Origin: CALVGQ01 sp964370435
Lineage (GTDB): Bacteria; Bacillota_I; Bacilli_A; Erysipelotrichales; Erysipelotrichaceae
Reading direction: 5' to 3'
Assembly (NCBI GenBank): GCA_964370435.1
Contig: CAYJJG010000001.1
Coordinates: 186,001 to 250,000, forward strand
Length of the DNA stretch: 64,000 nucleotides
A program made the position numbers and the translations under genes. The notes under the pieces are model-generated. The model made no database searches and had not been told where the DNA came from. It saw nothing but the letters and a program-made list of their open reading frames with translations. Below, in pieces: positions 53,379 through 61,124 of this stretch (the first letter of the stretch is position 1; every line of letters starts with the position of its first letter).

Positions 53379-54242
53379 CTATTCTTCTTCAATACAATTA
53401 ATTAATTCTAGGATTCGATTTAAATCATTAGTATCACTATAACTAATAGTAATAGAATGCTTTTCTACCTTTACTTTTGTTTGTAGTTTGTTTTGCATAA
53501 TTTCTTCTACATATACTAAGTTCTTATTTTTAACTTTTTCTTGTTTGACTACATCAACTTTACTTTTAGCTTCTTTAACTAATTTTTCAACACTTCTAAC
53601 AGAAAGTCCTTCACTAACAATACGCTCTGCAATATCATAAGCTAAACCTTCATCTTCTAGTGTGATTAAAGGACGAACATGAGACATCGTAAGTTTATTC
53701 TCACTAACTAAATTTTGAATTGATGTAGGTAGTTTTAGCAAACGAAGTATATTCGCAATATATTCGCGGCTTTTTCCTAAGCGCTCTGCTAACTTTTCTT
53801 GAGTATAGTCCATTCTTTTTATTAAACGCTCTAAGGCTTGTGCTTCTTCAATTGCATTTAAGTCTTCTCTTTGGATATTTTCAAGAAGAGAAATTTCCAT
53901 CATTTGTGTTTCATTAAAATCGATAACTATTGCTGGAATCGTTTTTAGTCCAAGTGATTTACTTGCTCTAAAACGTCGCTCCCCTGCTATTAACTCATAT
54001 CCTTGAATACTCTCTCTTACAAGTATTGGAGTAAAAACTCCGTGTTCTTTGATAGAATTAGCTAATTCTTGTATCTTTGATTCATCAAAAACAAGACGCG
54101 GTTGATATGGGTTGGGTCTAATACTGTCTATTGCAATCTCACTGCTTTTAGAATCCGTATTACCATTTTGTATATCTTCTAAAACGCTACTTAAGTCATC
54201 ACCAAAAATAGCATCTAGTCCTTTTCCTAGTCTTTTACTCAT
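53379..54242 (-). CDS. parB: Chromosome partitioning protein ParB (Spo0J)
   Basis: CTP-dependent DNA clamp that binds parS. The N-terminus MSKRLGKGLDAIFGDD is typical for chromosomal ParB and can stimulate Soj. The CTP-binding region includes RPNPYQPRLVFDESK and ELIAGERRFRASK; the helix-turn-helix is KLAERLGKSREYIANILRLLKL-like, near residue 155. 287 residues. It overlaps soj by four bases (ATGA). Confidence 0.95.
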   Translation of the reverse strand: MSKRLGKGLDAIFGDDLSSVLEDIQNGNTDSKSSEIAIDSIRPNPYQPRLVFDESKIQELANSIKEHGVFTPILVRESIQGYELIAGERRFRASKSLGLKTIPAIVIDFNETQMMEISLLENIQREDLNAIEEAQALERLIKRMDYTQEKLAERLGKSREYIANILRLLKLPTSIQNLVSENKLTMSHVRPLITLEDEGLAYDIAERIVSEGLSVRSVEKLVKEAKSKVDVVKQEKVKNKNLVYVEEIMQNKLQTKVKVEKHSITISYSDTNDLNRILELINCIEEE

Positions 54243-55021
54243 GAAAGTTTCTCCTGACTACTATATTTAATAACTTCTTTTGCTAAAGAAGCATAGGCTT
54301 TCGCTCCTTCAGATTTAATATCATACTCAAATATAGACTGTCCTCTTGATGGTGCTTCTGATAGTTTAATATTTCTTGGAATAAAACTCTTATACACTCT
54401 TTCTTTAAAATGCTTGCGTACTTCTTGTTGAACTTCTACTGATAATTTAGTGCGTGCATCAAACATCGTCAACAATACACCTTCAATAATAAGCTTAGGG
54501 TTAAACAATCTTTGTACTAATCGAATAGTACTTAATAATTGTGTTAATCCTTCTAATGCATAATACTCACACTGCACTGGTATTAAAACTCCATCTGCAG
54601 CAGTAAGTGCATTAGTGTTTAATAATCCTAGTGAAGGAGGACAATCTATTAAAATAAAATCATAATCCTCTTTAATAACCTCAATTTTATCTTTTAGTAA
54701 TTTTTCGCGACCTACTTTAAAATTAGCCATCTCTAAATCTGCTCCCGCTAAATCAATATTAGCCGGTAGTAAACTTAATGGAGGTATGTCGATATTCTTA
54801 ATGGCGATACTTATATCAATATCACTCATTAGCACATCATAAACACTGTACTCATACTCAAAATCATCTTTTGTTATTCCTTGTGATGAATTTCCTTGCG
54901 GATCAAAATCGATTAATAATACTTTTTTCCCCAAATAGGCTAACCCTGTTGCCAAGTTTACACTTGTTGTTGTTTTTCCAACGCCACCTTTTTGATTAGC
55001 AATAGCTATAACTTTTCCCAT
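54239..55021 (-). CDS. soj: ParA-family ATPase Soj
   Basis: Walker-type partition ATPase. The deviant Walker A is NQKGGVGKTTTSVNLA at residue 9, Walker A' FDPQGNSSQG, and Walker B FILIDCPPSLG. 260 residues from the ATG at 55021, which has GGATGG six bases upstream; the ATG at 55039 overlaps the noc stop but lacks a site. Works with ParB in origin segregation and in control of DnaA in Bacillus. Confidence 0.95.
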   Translation of the reverse strand: MGKVIAIANQKGGVGKTTTSVNLATGLAYLGKKVLLIDFDPQGNSSQGITKDDFEYEYSVYDVLMSDIDISIAIKNIDIPPLSLLPANIDLAGADLEMANFKVGREKLLKDKIEVIKEDYDFILIDCPPSLGLLNTNALTAADGVLIPVQCEYYALEGLTQLLSTIRLVQRLFNPKLIIEGVLLTMFDARTKLSVEVQQEVRKHFKERVYKSFIPRNIKLSEAPSRGQSIFEYDIKSEGAKAYASLAKEVIKYSSQEKLS

Positions 55022-55035
55022 AATATCCCATCCTA

Positions 55036-55800
55036 TCATTTAGGAAACTTTATAATGATACGTATATCTTTATCTGTTTCCTCTTCTTCAACATCAACAA
55101 TTATTCCTGCTTCTTTTACCATTTTCACTGCTTGATAAATGGTATTAAACGCAACTTTTAAATTTCCAAATACAAATTTTTTCTTTGGTTTAGCTTTAGT
55201 ATTTTCTTTATCATAAACTGATTTAATGTAATTTTCACTCTGATTAACATTATATCCTTTACTAACTATTTGCTCAAATACTTTTACTTGTTCCTCTGGT
55301 TTTACTGTTAGAATTGCTCGCCCATGACGCTCTGTGATTTTTCTTTCTTTAATAGCTTCTTGAACTTCTATTGGTAAATTTAATAATCTTATTTTGTTAG
55401 CTATTGTAGATTGTGATTTACCCATTTTTAAAGCTAGCTCTTCTTGTGTGCAACTCATTTGTCTCATAATAAGAACATAGGCCTTTGCTTCTTCAATTGC
55501 AGTTAAGTTCTCTCTTTGAATATTCTCAACCAATGCCATTTGAGCTGATTGTATTTCATCTGCTGCCATAACATTACATGGTACTTCACTATAGCCTAAT
55601 CTTTTACAAGCTCTAAAGCGACGTTCCCCTGCAATTATCTCATAACCATCATTTAAAGATCTAACCGTAATTGGTTGAATCAAGCCAACTTCTCTAATGG
55701 ATTCTGCAAGTTCATTTAAACTCGATTCGTTGAATTGCACTCTAGGCTGATAGCGATTTGTTTCTATCTGCCATATTGGTATATTTACTATTTCTGCCAT
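55036..55800 (-). CDS. noc: Nucleoid occlusion protein Noc
   Basis: ParB paralog that blocks division over the nucleoid. It has the same CTP-binding (ETNRYQPRVQFNESSLNEL, IIAGERRFRACKRLG) and HTH (ELALKMGKSQSTIANKIRLL) cores as ParB but a different C-terminal domain, and lies between rsmG and soj, the canonical noc position. 254 residues, against 283 in B. subtilis. The N-terminal amphipathic membrane-targeting helix of Bacillus Noc is not evident, because the protein starts almost directly at the ParB core. Confidence 0.88.
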   Translation of the reverse strand: MAEIVNIPIWQIETNRYQPRVQFNESSLNELAESIREVGLIQPITVRSLNDGYEIIAGERRFRACKRLGYSEVPCNVMAADEIQSAQMALVENIQRENLTAIEEAKAYVLIMRQMSCTQEELALKMGKSQSTIANKIRLLNLPIEVQEAIKERKITERHGRAILTVKPEEQVKVFEQIVSKGYNVNQSENYIKSVYDKENTKAKPKKKFVFGNLKVAFNTIYQAVKMVKEAGIIVDVEEEETDKDIRIIIKFPK

Positions 55801-55801
55801 C

Positions 55802-56512
55802 TTACTTCTCCTTTAATAATGGTTCTTTTTTTATTTTTCCAAATATTCTTGGATAACTCTTTGGAGTATTTTTTATTTTCTTATAATACAAATTTACTCT
55901 ACTAGACCCGTCTTGTAAAAAATGCTTTTTTATTTCTGGGGTACCACATCCTAGTAGTTTTGTAGCATAGCTTGCCTCAATGGCTTCTTGTTCCCCTTGT
56001 GATCCCTTCATTGCTAAAAATGTTCCGTCAATTTTTACTAGTGGAATACATAATTCTGCCAGCATCGTTAAATTGGCTACTGCTCTAGCTGTTACTACAT
56101 CAAATGTTTCACGATTATTTTTCGCGTAATCTTCCGCTCTTGCGTGGTAACAATGAATATGCTCTAAACCCAACTCCTTAATAACTTCCTTTAAAAAGGT
56201 TATTCTTTTATTAAGCGGTTCAACAATAACTACTTCAATATTGGGATATGCTATTTTTAATGGTATCGATGGAAATCCTGCTCCTGCTCCAACATCACAT
56301 AGTCTTCCATTTATATTAAAGGAAAACGAAGGTAATAGTGAATCAAAGAAATGTTTATCTAACACTTCTTCTAGTGCTGTAATTGCAGTTAAATTCATCT
56401 TTTCATTCCACTCTTTTAATAGTGTCGCATACTGTAGATACTGTTCAAGTTGTTTATCAGAAAGATGAAGTCCATGATCACTACAACAATTTTTAAATTC
56501 TTCTATTTTCAT
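55802..56512 (-). CDS. rsmG: 16S rRNA (guanine527-N7)-methyltransferase RsmG
   Basis: GidB-family methyltransferase. SAM motif LCDVGAGAGFPSIPLKI near residue 68, VVIVEPLNKRITFL, and DVVTARAVANL. 236 residues from the ATG at 56512, with CGGAGG upstream. First gene of rsmG-noc-soj-parB. mnmG, its usual upstream neighbour, is 4.6 kb away. Confidence 0.95.
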   Translation of the reverse strand: MKIEEFKNCCSDHGLHLSDKQLEQYLQYATLLKEWNEKMNLTAITALEEVLDKHFFDSLLPSFSFNINGRLCDVGAGAGFPSIPLKIAYPNIEVVIVEPLNKRITFLKEVIKELGLEHIHCYHARAEDYAKNNRETFDVVTARAVANLTMLAELCIPLVKIDGTFLAMKGSQGEQEAIEASYATKLLGCGTPEIKKHFLQDGSSRVNLYYKKIKNTPKSYPRIFGKIKKEPLLKEK

Positions 56513-56627
56513 CGACTTTCCTCCGTGTTTTAACATTATATCAAATTATTCCTATATACTAAAGATAAACTAAATATTTTTTAATTTATTTCAAAGTGTA
56601 TGTTATTAGACTGTTATTTTAAAATAG

Positions 56628-56900
56628 TTATCGTCTAATTTGTTTCCTTACTGCTTTTTTACTTCTTTTTTCAATTATAAATAATGTACTGCCTGCTAGC
56701 ACAATTATTGCTAGTATCCATGTCCAATGAGTTGTACCTTTTTCTTCAGATGTTTTAGAAGTTGGCTCTTGCATATCTTCAGTGTATGTTGTATTTTAAT
56801 CTTCTTCTAGCGTTGTCTCTGTTGAAGGTGCAAACACAGATGTTACCACATTTATTACATCAAGCTTGCATTTTATTATTTTTAGAGATTTTAAAATCAT
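56628..56900 (-). pseudogene. Broken small membrane-protein gene with internal stop
   Basis: One minus-strand frame of 90 codons from the ATG at 56900 to the stop at 56628 is broken only by a TAA at 56798-56796. The second half encodes a Thr/Glu-rich segment, one transmembrane helix (WILAIIVLAGSTLFIIEK) and a very basic tail (KRSKKAVRKQIRR), the look of a sorting-signal end but without an LPXTG motif. No ribosome-binding site is seen before 56900, so more of the 5' end may be lost. It occupies most of the 566 bases between rsmG and the PRD regulator; nothing else was seen there except AT-rich promoter-like sequence near 57060. Confidence 0.55.
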
Positions 56901-57078
56901 TAGCTTTTTTTGAAAGCCTATCGTATTTTATATAAAAATAGTTGCTTGTCTTTCTATATTGTTTTGTGATGTTTGCACTTTGAAATTAAAATTATAAATG
57001 TTCTTCTTTTTTTAGCATATAATTTTTATGCTTTTTGCATTATTTTGTGAATTTTTATTTTTATGATATTATATTATT

Positions 57079-59067
57079 ATGGAAATTTTAAGCGGAAGGC
57101 AAATTTTAATATTACAATATCTCTATCAAAGTAACGAAGCCCTAAGTAGTGAGTTTTTATCAACTTCAATTGGGGTATCTTCAAAGACCATAAAAAAAGA
57201 TGTTGTTGGTATTAGTAAAGCTCTTAAGCACTATGGTGCATATATTGAAGCTAAAACTGGAATTGGTTTTCTTTTAAAAATTGAGGATATTGAACTATTT
57301 TTAGTATATTTTAATTCTTTTAGCGAGAATAATTTTCAATCAGATGCGCTTCCTTTAGCTCATCAGCGCGCACACTACATTATTCGTTTTATTTTATCTT
57401 CTTTCAGTCCTGTTACTGTTAATGACTTGGCTACAAATTTACATACTTCTAGGACAACCATTAGTAATGATTTACTTTTAGTTGCAAAAATATTAACTGC
57501 TTATGATATTGTTTTAATAAATAAGCCTCATCATGGTCTAATTTATATTGCTAAAGAAAATAATATTCGCTATTGTTTGGTTGATGAATATAATCATTAT
57601 AAAAATAATAGTCTTTTTATAAATGAAGATTGCTATTTCGATTTATTTAATTCTAATACCGAAGCTATACAGGATATCATCTTCAAACAACTACAAACTC
57701 GAAGCTCTTTAGAGATTTCGTTCCAACACCATTATCTAATTATTAGAATAATTCAACTTTGCGAGAAACGAAAAAATTATAGTACTGAATATATGTTTAA
57801 TGATAAAATCATTCAACGAATAAAATCAAGTAACTCTTTTGCCATAGCACAAGAAATATTAAAATTATATGGTGATTTAACAAAGCATTCTTTTTCTGAA
57901 AATGATGTTTATATATTGTCTGTATATATAACTTGTTATAGAAATTATAGTAGCTACGAGAATGTAGACAATAAAGATAATTATTTCACTCACTTTCGTT
58001 TATCTGAAGAAATTATTAATTTTCTATGTAACAATAATAATTTTACTGCTTTACGCAGCGATGCAACATTTAAAAGCACTCTTGCGCTACACCTTATGCC
58101 ATTAACTAATAGATTAACTTATGGATTACAAATTAATAATACTTCTTCATCAAGGAAAGATTCAATTTCTTCTGTCGAGTTGGCTGCCCAAACAGCTTAT
58201 TATCTAAAAGAGTATAAAAATATGATGCTTTCTGAAAATGAAATTGTTTATTTGTCTTCTGTGTTTAAACCTATTTTTGCAAGATATAATCGAATTTTAA
58301 AGAAAAAGTCTTTAATAATAGTTACTGGTATCGATAACAATGCTGCACTAATTTTAAAAGAAAGATTTTGGCGTAACTTTTCAGATTATATTAAAAATAT
58401 TGATTTCGCAAATTATTATAACCTTAAAAATAAACCACTTAAAAATTATGATTTTCTTATTACTGATATTAAATTAGATTCATTACCTCATGTCCCTATC
58501 CCCGTTCTTACACTAGACTGTTTCTTCAGTCAATCTAAAAAAGTTGCTATTCAAAATATATTATCTGTTAAAAATTTAAATTTTAATCATTTTCTTGAAA
58601 TGTTTAAAAAGGAAATGTTTTTCAACTATACTAAAGTTAATACTAAAGAAGATTTTTTCGAACAATTCTTTGTCAATACAAATAAAGTAATTCCTTTAAC
58701 TTCTATATTTAAAGATGATTTAGTCACGAGAGCCTCGTTGTGTAATATTGAAAGATCTAATTATACTGCACTAATGAAAACTTTACATCAATATAATTTT
58801 TCAAGTTTCATCTCTGTGAATATATTAGATAAGCCGATTTTGTGGGACTTTCAAAAAATACAAATTATCATAATTATTCATATTAATCGAATGGATAGTG
58901 ATTTAGCTGAATATTTTGAAAATGGTTATTTCAGCAAGATATTAAAGTCAATATTTTTTAATCATGAAAATATGTCAAAATTAGTAAAGTTTCGTGATTA
59001 TGATGTTTTATTTGATTTAGTTAAAGAAAAAACCAATTATACTTTTCTAAGCAATCACAACAAATAA
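57079..59067 (+). CDS. BglG/LicR-type PRD transcriptional regulator, orphan
   Basis: A 662-residue multidomain regulator. Two helix-turn-helix domains lie at residues 1-65 (SGRQILILQYLYQSNEALSS) and about 95-160 (LATNLHTSRTTISNDLLLV). PRD-like domains follow: PRD1 near 195-300 with His in EISFQHHYLIIRIIQ, and PRD2 near 305-405 with LALHLMPLTNRL. A EIIB-like segment is near 410-500 (SLIIVTGIDNNAALIL) and a degraded EIIA-like end is near 510-662. Such proteins usually activate sugar-PTS operons, but no PTS gene is in the window. The ATG at 57079 has no ribosome-binding site; the 20 bases before it are AT only, so the mRNA may be leaderless. The gene is noticeably AT-rich. Confidence 0.8.
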   Translation: MEILSGRQILILQYLYQSNEALSSEFLSTSIGVSSKTIKKDVVGISKALKHYGAYIEAKTGIGFLLKIEDIELFLVYFNSFSENNFQSDALPLAHQRAHYIIRFILSSFSPVTVNDLATNLHTSRTTISNDLLLVAKILTAYDIVLINKPHHGLIYIAKENNIRYCLVDEYNHYKNNSLFINEDCYFDLFNSNTEAIQDIIFKQLQTRSSLEISFQHHYLIIRIIQLCEKRKNYSTEYMFNDKIIQRIKSSNSFAIAQEILKLYGDLTKHSFSENDVYILSVYITCYRNYSSYENVDNKDNYFTHFRLSEEIINFLCNNNNFTALRSDATFKSTLALHLMPLTNRLTYGLQINNTSSSRKDSISSVELAAQTAYYLKEYKNMMLSENEIVYLSSVFKPIFARYNRILKKKSLIIVTGIDNNAALILKERFWRNFSDYIKNIDFANYYNLKNKPLKNYDFLITDIKLDSLPHVPIPVLTLDCFFSQSKKVAIQNILSVKNLNFNHFLEMFKKEMFFNYTKVNTKEDFFEQFFVNTNKVIPLTSIFKDDLVTRASLCNIERSNYTALMKTLHQYNFSSFISVNILDKPILWDFQKIQIIIIIHINRMDSDLAEYFENGYFSKILKSIFFNHENMSKLVKFRDYDVLFDLVKEKTNYTFLSNHNK

Positions 59068-59169
59068 TGCTTTCTTTTAAGAATAAACCTTATATTTTTA
59101 ACTTTATCAATTTTCTTGATTAAACTATTTAGAGCTATAGTATAACTATGTTATGTTAAAGCTTTTTTA

Positions 59170-59193
59170 ATATTCCTTAATTATAAGGAATAT
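59170..59193. repeat. 10-bp inverted repeat after the PRD regulator
   Basis: ATATTCCTTA-ATTA-TAAGGAATAT, a perfect palindrome with a 4-base centre and no following T run on either strand, so it looks more like a protein site or RNA hairpin than a terminator. Confidence 0.45.
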
Positions 59194-59213
59194 AACATTC
59201 ATTTAAATTCAAA

Positions 59214-59253
59214 TAAAAAACTTCTTCATAGTTGTTTAACTTTGAAGAAGTTC
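59214..59253. terminator. Bidirectional terminator between the PRD regulator and the GHL10 gene
   Basis: AACTTCTTCA / TGAAGAAGTT with an inner AGTT/AACT pairing and A/T tails. It can end the GHL10-type gene on the minus strand and the regulator on the plus strand. Confidence 0.75.
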
Positions 59254-59267
59254 TATTTATAAATTTT

Positions 59268-60455
59268 TTAGTGGAGTAATTCCATAATATTTTCTATTTG
59301 CTTAGAAACTAATGAACTTGATTCTTCGTCTGGGTATTTCATAGTATGATAGCTAAACAGAGAAAACCCGCGATAATTATTACTTTTTCTTGCATCTTTT
59401 ATTTGTCTTGCTAAAATATCATCTTCATTAAGCCATTCTTCGTCGCCACTTTTTGCGAATTGATCGATTGTATTGATTTTATAAGCACCTAATCCAACAA
59501 CTAATTCTACACTTGTTCCCTCTACCAAGTCTTCCCACTGTTTTAGGCAAGTATCAAAGGGTAACACTTCATGCTCATAACCAAAATAGATTTGTGGTAT
59601 AACCATATCTATTAATCCTTTTTCTATCCATGTTGCTACATCTCCATAAATAGTATTGGTACTGTAATCAATGTTTCCTGCTGGACTAACTGTAAAATCA
59701 CAACTACTATCTGCTTCCTTTATAGCTTGTGATAGGTTAGTGATTAGAGCATTTACATTATCTTTTCTAAACTCCGCTAGACTACGATTACCTTCAAGTC
59801 TACTGTATTCATACTCATCAAAGCCTTCTTTAACTTGATCTGGATAAAAATAATCATCTATGTGAATTCCATCAATATCATAATTATTAATCAATTCCAC
59901 TGCTACATTAATAATTAAGTCTTGAACTTCTTGATAGGCTGGATTTAAATAATAATGTCCTTCGTAAAGAACCAAGTATCTACTATTATTACTTAGCCAA
60001 GTTTGTTGGATGCTATCACTTGGGACATCCTTCATCCTTTCTAGTGAAAAAGATCGAAGTGGATTTATCCACGCCTCTACACGAAAACCTTGTGCTTTTG
60101 CTTCTTCTACCAATATTTCAAAAGGATCAAACATTAATTTATCTCCACAGTTTCCGCTAATATAATACGATGTAGGATAATACTCTGAGTCATAGAAAGC
60201 ATCTGTAAATGCTGAAGCGTGTGCATAAATTGTATTCATGTTTAAATTTTTTAAATCTTCTAACATTTCCAATACATTATATCGATATTCCTGCTCAGAT
60301 TTATTAAGTAATATTTCATTGTAATCGATATAACTTATCCATGTTGCTCTAATTTCTTCTTTTTCGCTACTAGAAAATAATATCATTATAGCTAATATAG
60401 GAATTCCTATTAGAGCAGCAATTACCCATTTCCTTAATCTTATCTTTTTTTTCAT
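59268..60455 (-). CDS. Glycosyl-hydrolase-like family 10 (GHL10/YngK-type) membrane-anchored protein
   Basis: A 395-residue protein with an N-terminal signal anchor (residues 8-28) and an extracellular TIM barrel. Family signs: EIRATWISYIDYNEI, NTIYAHASAFTDAFYDSEYYP, the acid-rich strand IDGIHIDDYFYP near residue 200, and MVIPQIYFGYEH near 290. These fit the DUF187/GHL10 group, thought to act on peptidoglycan-linked or other glycans; activity is unproven. AAAGTGG precedes the ATG. It follows the ThyX-like gene by 48 bases. Confidence 0.85.
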   Translation of the reverse strand: MKKKIRLRKWVIAALIGIPILAIMILFSSSEKEEIRATWISYIDYNEILLNKSEQEYRYNVLEMLEDLKNLNMNTIYAHASAFTDAFYDSEYYPTSYYISGNCGDKLMFDPFEILVEEAKAQGFRVEAWINPLRSFSLERMKDVPSDSIQQTWLSNNSRYLVLYEGHYYLNPAYQEVQDLIINVAVELINNYDIDGIHIDDYFYPDQVKEGFDEYEYSRLEGNRSLAEFRKDNVNALITNLSQAIKEADSSCDFTVSPAGNIDYSTNTIYGDVATWIEKGLIDMVIPQIYFGYEHEVLPFDTCLKQWEDLVEGTSVELVVGLGAYKINTIDQFAKSGDEEWLNEDDILARQIKDARKSNNYRGFSLFSYHTMKYPDEESSSLVSKQIENIMELLH

Positions 60456-60503
60456 TTTATCACCACTTTTAGTTTATGTTATATAAAGTAATTAAAGAAC
60501 CGC

Positions 60504-61124
60504 TTATTTTGCTTTTTGTCTGGTTATAAATTCACTATGTGGTAATGTTTCACACCACGCACAAAATGCTCGCCACTCTGGTAAACGATGTGTTTTTCTT
60601 TGTAGATAAATTGTTTTTAACTGGCGATAATTTGTAGTCATTCTTGCGGTTAGTTTAAATCCCGCAGGATTTGAATATAAAATTTCTAAATACATTGTTT
60701 TCAGTTTCTCATTATATTCATGGGTGTTCTCTTCTTTAGATTTTGCCAATAAATTATTATAAGCCGCTACTTTTTCTTTCATAATTGAAATCATTCTTTC
60801 ATCTACATATTCTACATAGGCATCATCTAAATTAAACTTAGTAATCCTATGCATTGTTGATTGTGAACTTACAAAATCCAAAAAATGATATCTTTCTGCT
60901 TCTACCCATGCCTTATTACTAAAAGTTAAATCAAACTGCACGATAATTCCATTTAAGAAGTTATCGTGTCCTTCTCCTGGATTGCTAGTTGCCAACATAA
61001 CAGTACTTTTAGAAAATTCAGTAGTTAACTTGTCTAAATCTGTTGCCATTGGAAATTTACTACCACGAATACTTTCATCAAAACCATATACTTGTACATT
61101 CTTAATAATATTTTTATATTCCAT
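60504..61124 (-). CDS. ThyX-like protein (tentative)
   Basis: A 206-residue protein. The segments AERYHFLDFVSSQSTMHRI and LTARMTTNYRQLKTIYLQRK followed by HRLPEW recall the FAD/dUMP-binding motif and the asparagine/arginine helix of flavin-dependent thymidylate synthases, but the strict RHRxxSxNxxSxR motif is not kept. It may therefore be a divergent ThyX relative with another role. The ATG at 61124 lies inside the end of mnmG (11-base overlap) with a GAAGAG-type site; a TTG at 61154 is also possible. Confident as a gene, unsure as to function. Confidence 0.45.
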   Translation of the reverse strand: MEYKNIIKNVQVYGFDESIRGSKFPMATDLDKLTTEFSKSTVMLATSNPGEGHDNFLNGIIVQFDLTFSNKAWVEAERYHFLDFVSSQSTMHRITKFNLDDAYVEYVDERMISIMKEKVAAYNNLLAKSKEENTHEYNEKLKTMYLEILYSNPAGFKLTARMTTNYRQLKTIYLQRKTHRLPEWRAFCAWCETLPHSEFITRQKAK

